Shown here: one piece after another, positions 7,997 through 15,295 of the stretch
How positions within the stretch are numbered: position 1 is the first letter of the stretch
Layout: each line of letters begins with the position of its first letter
NCBI GenBank assembly: GCA_965203345.1
Contig: CBDBCK010000027.1
Coordinates: 62,001-126,000 of the forward strand
Length of the DNA: 64,000 nucleotides
Reading direction: 5' to 3'
Source: CBDBCK01 sp965203345
GTDB taxonomy: Bacteria; Chloroflexota; Dehalococcoidia; Lucifugimonadales; Lucifugimonadaceae
The notes under the pieces: generated by a model
What the model saw: only the letters and a program-made list of their open reading frames with translations
Databases searched by the model: none
What the model was told of the DNA's origin: nothing
Made by a program: the position numbers and the translations under genes

Positions 7997-9634
7997 ATGA
8001 AAAAAGACCTATCTGCCAAGAGCAAGAACCTCCTAGTTATTGGCGGTGCCGACGGTATAGGTATGTGGTTGGTCAGGCATGTGTTTAGCAAGGCGCCGGA
8101 TATCGAGAGGATCACGTTGGCAGACGTAAAACCTTTGTACAGTCCTGATGAAAGAGGTTCGTCTAACCCCGAGTATAAGCATATTGACGCGCTGATGTCG
8201 ATTTCAAAACCTCTTGACGCCGTCCGACTTGGGGAAAAGCATGAAATTGAAGAATGGATAGCGTTGGATACCAAAGGCAAAGCGCCTGATAGAGAACTTT
8301 CCTTGAAGGACTATGGTCTCGTGATGTTGTCTGTGCCAGAAAACCAAGTAGAAAAGGTAACCCTAGACCTACTCCCCCGTCTCCACGCCGGCACGGAACT
8401 GTTTGACGTAACCTCCACTAAAGCGCGGGCGATAAACAGTATGCTCAAGCATTCTCCAGATGGCGTAGGAGTGCTAGGTATGCACCCCTTGTTTGGTCCA
8501 GCTGTCCCTGACGCTATCGGCCAGACATTCATAATAGTCCGCACTGACCGCACCAACAAAAAATTCTGTGATTGGCTGATATCGTTGCTTCGTCATCATG
8601 GGGGAATTGTGGAAGAGACCGATGCAGAGACACACGATGGCTATATGCTCCTTGTACAGACTTTGGCGCATTATGCCTATCTAGTATTTGGCAAGACCTT
8701 GGCACATATGACCGCCGACATGGACCTTCATTTTGGCGAATCGTTCCGATTCAGCACGCCTCCGTATGATATTTTAACGGCGTTTACGTCGCGAATTATC
8801 GGCGGCAATCCACGCCTGTATGCCCAGATCCAAGGACAAACAGGGTCTGACAAATTCCGCCGTATGTTTGTCGAAAAGGCGCAGGAGTTAGCGGAGCGGT
8901 TCGCAGAGGCACAACCTGAAACCAGCAGACTTGCCGCAATTCAGGAGATAATTGATCCTTTCAAGTCCCTTGACGTGCAGCGTGCTTATGCTAATTCGAT
9001 AGTCCTCGCGGACAGCGTACAACAGAGCTATCGTGACTTGTACCGAAGGATGAAATCGGGCGAACTGACTATCGTGGAGGCGCGTCCTCCCTTTGAGCAG
9101 CGCGCCGCTTCGCGTGTGCATATTGGGATAGTTGAGGAAGTGGACGCCCAGAACGTCAAAATAGCCAAACGTCAGGCCATAGTAAACGGTAAATGGCATC
9201 TTAACTACGACGAAGAATCCAGAGCAGCGATGAAAAAGGGAATAAACGTTCGAGAAGAGTTCGCCTTTATCAAACGCCAAAACATAAGGAAAGTATTCAG
9301 TCTGGAAGAGACGAGAGAATGGCGTATCGCCAATCTTGATCATTATCAGCGTGATATCTCTGTGCTCGTTGACAATACCGTTAATCTAAACAACATATGT
9401 AAGGCTCTTGAACTCCTCAACGACTCGGTGATATCAGGGAGATTGCTGGCGAGCTCCGATAACGGTGCCGTATGGCTTGCCAGATTTGGGGTGCAAAACA
9501 AGCTGTTGCGGTTCACCATTTTCGGAGACCGTAATCCTGAAAAATGTGTCAGAGACTTAAAAAATTGGCTTGGATTATTCAGTATTAAAACTCAAACTGA
9601 ACCATTTCTCGCCCGTACTCTTCCCACCCACTAA
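7997..9634 (+). CDS. Prephenate dehydrogenase-like protein with an unrecognised C-terminal extension
   Basis: Residues 1-340 resemble the TyrA/arogenate dehydrogenase family: an N-terminal Rossmann fold (LLVIGGADGIG), a VMLSVPENQV strand, DVTSTKARAI and the diagnostic GMHPLFGP near residue 160, followed by the helical dimerisation domain. TyrA enzymes oxidatively decarboxylate prephenate to 4-hydroxyphenylpyruvate for tyrosine. The protein is 545 residues, whereas stand-alone TyrA is about 280-370. The extra 200 residues (about 345-545) match no regulatory ACT or chorismate mutase domain that I recognise. The nucleotide loop is GGADGIG rather than the common GxGxxG with Met-Gly. The gene is followed 130 bases later by pheS, so aromatic amino acid functions cluster here. 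Confidence 0.75.
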   Translation: MKKDLSAKSKNLLVIGGADGIGMWLVRHVFSKAPDIERITLADVKPLYSPDERGSSNPEYKHIDALMSISKPLDAVRLGEKHEIEEWIALDTKGKAPDRELSLKDYGLVMLSVPENQVEKVTLDLLPRLHAGTELFDVTSTKARAINSMLKHSPDGVGVLGMHPLFGPAVPDAIGQTFIIVRTDRTNKKFCDWLISLLRHHGGIVEETDAETHDGYMLLVQTLAHYAYLVFGKTLAHMTADMDLHFGESFRFSTPPYDILTAFTSRIIGGNPRLYAQIQGQTGSDKFRRMFVEKAQELAERFAEAQPETSRLAAIQEIIDPFKSLDVQRAYANSIVLADSVQQSYRDLYRRMKSGELTIVEARPPFEQRAASRVHIGIVEEVDAQNVKIAKRQAIVNGKWHLNYDEESRAAMKKGINVREEFAFIKRQNIRKVFSLEETREWRIANLDHYQRDISVLVDNTVNLNNICKALELLNDSVISGRLLASSDNGAVWLARFGVQNKLLRFTIFGDRNPEKCVRDLKNWLGLFSIKTQTEPFLARTLPTH

Positions 9635-9764
9635 TAACAGATTCAGCACTGTAGCTCTCGAAGACGGAACAGGAAAGAGATACAAAGTATATGCAGTTAT
9701 CGCTTACGGTTGATACAATAGCAATGCGTAGCTCCAGGAACGTTTAAACTACAGTACGGATGAA

Positions 9765-10820
9765 ATGATAGATAAAGACGCCGGCACCGTTGCACAAGTA
9801 CAGGTAGAGGAAATAGAGGAACTTAAAAGAGTTGCCATTGAAAGCCTTGCGCAGGCGGATAATCAGGCCTCTATTGAACGATGGCGTGTAGCTTATCTCG
9901 GGCGTAAGGGCAGCCTTACCTCCGTATTGAGGAACATAGGCGACCTTCCTCTCGAATCCCGTAAATCCGTGGGCGAGGCGGCAAACGGAGCGATGCGAAC
10001 CTTGAACGCCGCCCTTGAAGACAGAAAGGCCAGGATAGCCCCGAACTATGAGCCTTCTAGCATAGACGTTACTTTACCTGGTAGGCTACCGAGACGAGGC
10101 AGGTTGCACCCTTCGACCGTTACGATTCGGGAGATAGTTCAAGCTTTCAACGCCATGGGCTTCGCTACTGTAGAAGGGCCTGAAATTGAGCTGGAGCGGT
10201 ACAACTTTGACCTGCTTAATATACCGGACGAGCATCCTGCGCGGGATCTGTGGGACACCTTATGGCTAAACTCCGAATCTGATGAGAAGTTCCTACTGCG
10301 CACTCATACCTCTCCTATGCAGGTAAGGACTATGCAGACGACCAGGCCGCCGTTGCGCATAGTGGTGCCCGGAAAATGCTACAGACACGAAGCGACCAAC
10401 GCTACGCACGAGTGGCAGTTTCACCAGATCGAGGGACTAGCCGTTGGTGAGGGCATCACGTTTTCACACCTCAAAGGCACGCTTTACGAGTTCGCGCGCC
10501 GGGTGTTCGGTTCAGAGCGGCAAGTACGCTTTCGGTGCGACTTTTTCCCTTTTGTGGAACCGGGTGTAGATATGTCTATAGACTGTTTCAAGTGTTCAGG
10601 TGCTGGTTGCAGAGTCTGCAGCTTTTCGGGATGGATAGAAATACTGGGAGCTGGTATGGTGCATCCGAAGGTCCTACAATGGCACGGCATCGATACAAGT
10701 AAGATCACGGGTTTCGCCTTTGGTATGGGTCCGGAAAGGATAGCAATGCTTCGTCATGGGATAGACGATATACGTCGGTTCTTTTCCAATGAGTTGCGCT
10801 TTCTGACCCAGTTCCCCTAG
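9765..10820 (+). CDS. pheS: Phenylalanine--tRNA ligase alpha subunit
   Basis: The 351-residue catalytic subunit has the N-terminal coiled-coil region that contacts tRNA (residues 1-100) and the class II synthetase core. Recognisable blocks are LRTHTSPMQ (motif 2 entry), RHEATNATHEWQFHQIEGL, a FFPFVEPG-D segment, the four-Cys-rich CFKCSGAGCRVC stretch and the C-terminal motif 3 GFAFGMGPERIAMLRHGI. It forms an alpha2-beta2 enzyme with PheT that charges tRNA-Phe, whose gene is at 61.4 kb. The start ATG at 9765 gives the usual N-terminus. No T-box leader is visible upstream. Confidence 0.97.
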   Translation: MIDKDAGTVAQVQVEEIEELKRVAIESLAQADNQASIERWRVAYLGRKGSLTSVLRNIGDLPLESRKSVGEAANGAMRTLNAALEDRKARIAPNYEPSSIDVTLPGRLPRRGRLHPSTVTIREIVQAFNAMGFATVEGPEIELERYNFDLLNIPDEHPARDLWDTLWLNSESDEKFLLRTHTSPMQVRTMQTTRPPLRIVVPGKCYRHEATNATHEWQFHQIEGLAVGEGITFSHLKGTLYEFARRVFGSERQVRFRCDFFPFVEPGVDMSIDCFKCSGAGCRVCSFSGWIEILGAGMVHPKVLQWHGIDTSKITGFAFGMGPERIAMLRHGIDDIRRFFSNELRFLTQFP

Positions 10821-10922
10821 GCGCTTTTTTCATGATTATCAGCCACCTTAAATATGTCTCCGCTTACGATCCCCTCCGGTCAATTTGTGTCTGTGGTGGG
10901 TTAGGTCGGCAGGGCTTCTAGT

Positions 10923-11918
10923 ATGCGAATTCCACTTTTTTGGCTAAGAGAGTACGTTGACGTCCGAGTATCTCCAGAGGAGTTGAGCCATCGTTTGACT
11001 ATGGCTGGAACGGAGGCGTCCGTTGTAAAGGAGGTCAATTGGAACAAGGTAAGGGTTGGGCAAGTGTTGGAGGTGCGGTCTCATCCTGCTGCTGATCGCC
11101 TCAAGCTGGTTAAGGTTCGCACTGATCACACGGAAGAGGATATAGAGGTGGTATGTGGTGCACCGAACATAGCTGATGGACAGAAGATAGCCTTTGCGTC
11201 TCTTGGAGCTATACTTGTGGACGGGAAGACGGGTAAGCCTGGTGCCAAACTCAAGAGGACTAAGATACGAGGTGTAGTGTCAGAAGGTATGATTTGCTCC
11301 TCAAGAGAGCTGGGACTTGGGGACGATCACGACAGCATATTAGTCCTACCGGAAGAGGCAAAACCTGGAGCGCCGCTTGAGGAAGTGCTGGGCCGTGTGG
11401 CGTTAGAGCTGCAGGTTACCCCAAACCGTCCCGACTGCTTCAGCGTTCTAGGTGTGGCGAGAGAGGTTGCCGCATTGACCCAACGACCTTTGAACCTCCC
11501 ATCCCTGGATTACGAATCCGGCGCAACTAAAATAAAAGACTCGGTGTCTGTAACCATAGCCTCCCCTCGTTTGTGTCGTCGCTATATGGCTGCTTTGGTG
11601 CAGGGTGTGGTGGTCAAACCTTCACCTGACTGGCTCAAGAAGAGTTTGGAGGCCGCAGGCGAGAGGCCTATCAATAATATAGTGGACATTACAAACTACG
11701 TGATGTTGGAGACAGGACAGCCACTTCACGCCTTCGACGCGGATATGGTAACAGATGGAGGCATAGTGGTGCGAACGGCTAAGCGAGGAGAGCATATTGT
11801 TACCCTGGACGGTGTGGACAGAGAGCTCTCCGATGACGTGCTTTTGATAGCGGATACAAAGACCTCAATTGGGGTAGCTGGCGTCATGGGTGGAGAAGGA
11901 CAGCGAAATAAGGCCTGA
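10923..11918 (+). CDS. pheT: Phenylalanine--tRNA ligase beta subunit, N-terminal part (frameshifted)
   Basis: This frame holds the start of PheT: the catalytic-like MRIPLFWLREYVD opening, the OB-fold tRNA-binding domain (about residues 40-150, with HPAADRLKLVKV) and the B3/B4 editing region. It ends in the conserved GVAGVMGGE motif and then runs into a TGA at 11916 after nine unrelated residues. The rest of the protein continues in the next frame from about 11900. Both frames are well conserved on each side of the junction, so one extra G in the run GAAGGAC (about 11896-11902) explains the break. The gene is essential, so this is either a sequence error or a very recent mutation. Confidence 0.9.
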   Translation: MRIPLFWLREYVDVRVSPEELSHRLTMAGTEASVVKEVNWNKVRVGQVLEVRSHPAADRLKLVKVRTDHTEEDIEVVCGAPNIADGQKIAFASLGAILVDGKTGKPGAKLKRTKIRGVVSEGMICSSRELGLGDDHDSILVLPEEAKPGAPLEEVLGRVALELQVTPNRPDCFSVLGVAREVAALTQRPLNLPSLDYESGATKIKDSVSVTIASPRLCRRYMAALVQGVVVKPSPDWLKKSLEAAGERPINNIVDITNYVMLETGQPLHAFDADMVTDGGIVVRTAKRGEHIVTLDGVDRELSDDVLLIADTKTSIGVAGVMGGEGQRNKA

Positions 11919-13347
11919 CACCGCTAACGTCTTGATAGAGGCGGCGAGTTTTGACGGTGTAAGCGTGCGCCGAACGGCAAAGAAGCTGGGGATACAGAGC
12001 CAGGCCGCCCTACGGTTTGAGAAAGACTTGAGGTCAGATCAGACCGGGTTTGCCATCCGCAGAGCGATCAGGCTCATCCTTCAGGTTGCAGGCGGCGTTG
12101 CCGCTTCGGGACTCGTGGACGAATGGCCAGGCAAAGGTACCGACAAGGCCGAAGTGTCTCTAGCTCGTTCCGATATTTCAAGGGTTTTGGGACTTAAACT
12201 GGAAGACGCCGCTATTGATAAGGCGTTTCGTTCGTTTGGATTTACCTACAGTAAGATTCCAGAAGGCTGGAACGTTATAGTGCCGTGGTGGAGGCCGGAT
12301 ATCTCCATACCGGAAGACCTATGCGAAGAGGTCGCACGCTTCATAGGCTACGACTCTATACCCGCCCGTACGTTGGAAGGCAAACTACCCGAATGGAAAC
12401 CTCATCCCGAACTTCAGTTCAAGGACACTGTAGTGGATGCCCTGGTTCAGGCTGGTCTTCAAGAGACTATATCATACTCGGCTACTTCTGAAGAAGTGGA
12501 ACGGCGTGCGCCCATAAACAATGACTCCCTGAAGAGTGTAACTATACTCAATCCCGTATCGGCTGAAAGGGCGATTATGCGCAAAAGTCTGCGTGCTTCA
12601 GTCATAGACGTCGCGGCGCGCAACTCTAGAATATCCAAAGGACCTATAACCATATTTGAGTGCGGTAAAGTGTTTTTCCTCTCTGAAAGCGGAGTGCCCC
12701 AAGAAAAATTTATGGCTGCTGGCATCCTCGCTGGACCACGTACATCGTTGCGCTGGGACGAAGAAAACAAAGACCTGGACTTCTACGATGCTAAGGGCGT
12801 CGTGGAGTTCCTCCTCGCTAAATTTGGCGAAGAAGCTACCTTCAAGCCGAGCGTGGATCCGTCCCTGACAAAGGGTAAGACGGCTACAATCGTCCTAAAC
12901 AATACGACAATAGGCGTTTTAGGAGAGGTGGCCCCGGATGTGCTTCAGGCGTTTGACACCGAGTTCCCGAGTGCGGTGATGTTTGAGCTGGACCTGGAGG
13001 TTTTGCAGACTGTCTCGCGTGTGGACCGTGTTCCTATCGCCAGGCCTCCGCCGCGAATGCCTGAAGCTTTAAGAGATATAGCCGTCATCGTGAAAACCTC
13101 TGTGAACGCGGCGGGCATAGTAGACATCGCTATGCGTAACAAATTCCTGAAAGACGCAACGATTTTTGACGTCTATCAGGGAGAAAAGATTCGGCAAGGA
13201 ATGAAGTCGGTAGCCGTACGTCTAACCTTCCAATCCGAAAACAAGACCTTGACGTCCAGACAGCTGGACAAAGAGGAGGCCACTATCTTAAGAGCCTTGA
13301 AGCGTGAACTAGGAGCAACCATACGGGCAGAAAACGCCGGTGAGTAA
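11890..13347 (+). CDS. pheT: Phenylalanine--tRNA ligase beta subunit, C-terminal part (frameshifted)
   Basis: This is the second half of the broken pheT. After the junction it reads DSEIRPDTANVLIEAASFDGV-S-RRT, which continues the family motif directly, then the B5 domain (about residues 90-170, with WRPDISIPEDLCEEVAR), the catalytic-like core and a complete C-terminal FDX-ACB anticodon-binding domain starting at RMPEALRDIAVIV (about residue 395). The GTG at 11890 is only where this frame opens, not a real start. The intact protein would be about 808 residues, the usual length. moeA begins inside the last codons with an 8-base overlap, so it is translated downstream in the same operon. Confidence 0.9.
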   Translation: MEKDSEIRPDTANVLIEAASFDGVSVRRTAKKLGIQSQAALRFEKDLRSDQTGFAIRRAIRLILQVAGGVAASGLVDEWPGKGTDKAEVSLARSDISRVLGLKLEDAAIDKAFRSFGFTYSKIPEGWNVIVPWWRPDISIPEDLCEEVARFIGYDSIPARTLEGKLPEWKPHPELQFKDTVVDALVQAGLQETISYSATSEEVERRAPINNDSLKSVTILNPVSAERAIMRKSLRASVIDVAARNSRISKGPITIFECGKVFFLSESGVPQEKFMAAGILAGPRTSLRWDEENKDLDFYDAKGVVEFLLAKFGEEATFKPSVDPSLTKGKTATIVLNNTTIGVLGEVAPDVLQAFDTEFPSAVMFELDLEVLQTVSRVDRVPIARPPPRMPEALRDIAVIVKTSVNAAGIVDIAMRNKFLKDATIFDVYQGEKIRQGMKSVAVRLTFQSENKTLTSRQLDKEEATILRALKRELGATIRAENAGE

Positions 13348-14665
13348 CGTTACTTCCCGTTTGAGTGATAAGGCAGATATGCTTACCGTGGAGCAGGCAC
13401 GGGAGAGGATACTGTCTTTCTTCCAGCCACTACAACGGCGCGACGTGCCCCTCTCCGAAGCTCTGGGATTGACCCTCGCCGAAGAGTTGACCGCACAGTT
13501 CAACCTGCCCCGAACACCGAACTCCTCTATGGACGGCTACGCTTTGCGCTCCTCTGACGTGAAGGAAGTTGCCCAAAACGGTAAGTCGGTCCTCCCAGTC
13601 GCGGGAACCATACACGCGGGAGACCCTCCTGGCCGTGACCTGCCTCCCAATTCGGCAATCAGAATAATGACCGGCGCCCCCATTCCGAAAGGTGCCGACG
13701 CTGTAGCACAGTTTGAAATTACAGACGAGCTGGAGAGGGACTCACTTTCCGAGTCGCAAATCGGAATTTGTGAGACGGTACACCCAGGCCAAAATATCCG
13801 AGCCGCGGGAGAAGACATGAAGGAGGGAGACCTAATACTCTCAAAAGGCGTACGTATGGAGCCCCAGCATATAGCCGCCGCCGCCGCCCTGGGACGAGAC
13901 AAGGTCGCCGTCTTTCGACGCCCGCGAATAGCCATCATCTCCACGGGTAGCGAAATAACCGAACCGGGGAAACCTTTACATCCTGGCCAGATATACGACT
14001 CCAACGCGTACGCTCTCGCCGCTTATGCCGCCATGTGGGGAGCCGAACCTAATATTATGGGGATAGTCCCCGACAACCTGGATGCGGTACAGGAACGTCT
14101 GAAAGCTGCCGCAACCTCATCAGATATGATCGTAACCTCTGCAGGGGTATCCAAAGGAGACCTTGACGTTGTAAAAGAAGCCCTCTTGAAAAACGGCAAG
14201 ATGAACTTCTGGTCAGTCAAAATGCGCCCGGCTAAACCCCTGGCGTTTGGACTGCTCAAGGCGCAGAATGGGAACACAACCCCGCATATAGGACTGCCTG
14301 GCAACCCGGTCAGCGCTCAAGTAGCCTTTATACAGTTCGGGCGGCCTGCAATACGCAAAATGCAAGGATTCCCATATTTACCTCTGCCCAGGATAAGGGC
14401 ACTACTAGACAACCCGATTCATAACCCTGATGGAAGGCGCACGTATGCTCGCGTAACCATTTATAAGAAGGACGACATCGTAAGAGCAACCACTACGGGA
14501 ACTCAAAGCTCCGGCGCGCTCACCTCTATGGTCAAGGCAGATGGATTTGCCGTATGCCCGGAGGATACCTCTATCCTTGATCCGGGAACCGAAGTAGAAA
14601 TTGAAATTGCAGCGTCAAGAGAAAAGTTGGAAAAGATGCTCATGCTAGTATCTGGCAAAGCATGA
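13340..14665 (+). CDS. moeA: Molybdopterin molybdenumtransferase
   Basis: The 441-residue protein has the MoeA/gephyrin domain order: domains I-II with NSSMDGYALRSSDV and RIMTGAPIPKGADAV, the MoCF nucleotide-binding domain with IISTGSEI, SNAYALAAY and SAGVSKGDLD, and the domain IV beta barrel at the C-terminus. It inserts molybdate into adenylated molybdopterin. The GTG start overlaps the end of pheT by 8 bases, so translational coupling is likely. No other cofactor genes of this pathway are nearby, and the pairing with pheST is unusual. The GLPGNPVSAQVAF block confirms the family. Confidence 0.95.
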   Translation: MSNVTSRLSDKADMLTVEQARERILSFFQPLQRRDVPLSEALGLTLAEELTAQFNLPRTPNSSMDGYALRSSDVKEVAQNGKSVLPVAGTIHAGDPPGRDLPPNSAIRIMTGAPIPKGADAVAQFEITDELERDSLSESQIGICETVHPGQNIRAAGEDMKEGDLILSKGVRMEPQHIAAAAALGRDKVAVFRRPRIAIISTGSEITEPGKPLHPGQIYDSNAYALAAYAAMWGAEPNIMGIVPDNLDAVQERLKAAATSSDMIVTSAGVSKGDLDVVKEALLKNGKMNFWSVKMRPAKPLAFGLLKAQNGNTTPHIGLPGNPVSAQVAFIQFGRPAIRKMQGFPYLPLPRIRALLDNPIHNPDGRRTYARVTIYKKDDIVRATTTGTQSSGALTSMVKADGFAVCPEDTSILDPGTEVEIEIAASREKLEKMLMLVSGKA

Positions 14666-14719
14666 ATTTTCCGCTTATGGCATGATATCGGTATATGGTA
14701 ATAGTTTGAAGGGAGCAAT

Positions 14720-15148
14720 ATGGCGAAGACCAAATACGCTATAGACATTAAGAAATTTGAGGCGAAAGGATTCTCTTTCACCTACGCCGTGCGTGAGAGA
14801 ATGCGGCTGATACAGTCATATGCTCACGTAAAAGGGAGTACGGAGAACTCCGCCGGGCACGAAGGTGATCATAACGAAGAACCGCCCGGTTACAAGGAGA
14901 TGATGCAGACCATAGCGGAGCTACACCCACAACATCCAGAATACGTCTCCGTTACAACCCCTATCCTGGAAGCCCTGTTCCGAATCTTCCTGGCAAGAGA
15001 GAACCGACCCGCCACCGCCGAGGAGCTGGAAGAAGCCCTGATATCGTCATGGGCCAATAAGACCTATTTGCGCCCCATCTCGATGCAATTCCTCACCTCT
15101 GTGCTGGAATCTCCAAACTTTTACTGCATGACCACGGTCAAAAAATAG
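14720..15148 (+). CDS. Hypothetical protein of 142 residues
   Basis: I do not recognise this family. The product is hydrophilic, with no signal peptide or membrane segment. It has a basic N-terminus (KTKYAIDIKKFEAKG), an acidic and His-rich linker around residues 45-60, and two predicted helical blocks (about 65-105 and 105-140). Its ATG has a good Shine-Dalgarno (GAAGGGAG) 7 bases upstream. It follows moeA by 54 bases in the same direction and precedes the restriction-modification operon. Composition is like that of the housekeeping neighbours rather than the AT-rich genes downstream, so it probably belongs with moeA. Confidence 0.6.
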   Translation: MAKTKYAIDIKKFEAKGFSFTYAVRERMRLIQSYAHVKGSTENSAGHEGDHNEEPPGYKEMMQTIAELHPQHPEYVSVTTPILEALFRIFLARENRPATAEELEEALISSWANKTYLRPISMQFLTSVLESPNFYCMTTVKK

Positions 15149-15295
15149 GATCGAAGCCCCTACCGGTTCGGGGTAAGTCGGCTATATCAGTTATACGTCC
15201 AGCCTTGACGAGGTTGAATACTATAATTTACTGTAAGGAGCAATGTACCAGAAAGCCGAGAACCTGATGACGCCAGTAAGGAGCTGATAAAAAGA

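Noticed and set aside
9635..9764. T-box leader ahead of pheS
   Set aside because: No T-box GGGTGG-type motif or terminator/antiterminator pair is visible.
11890..11910. Programmed frameshift in pheT
   Set aside because: No slippery heptamer or stimulating structure of the known kind was seen, and PheT is not a known frameshift gene; a sequence error or mutation is simpler.
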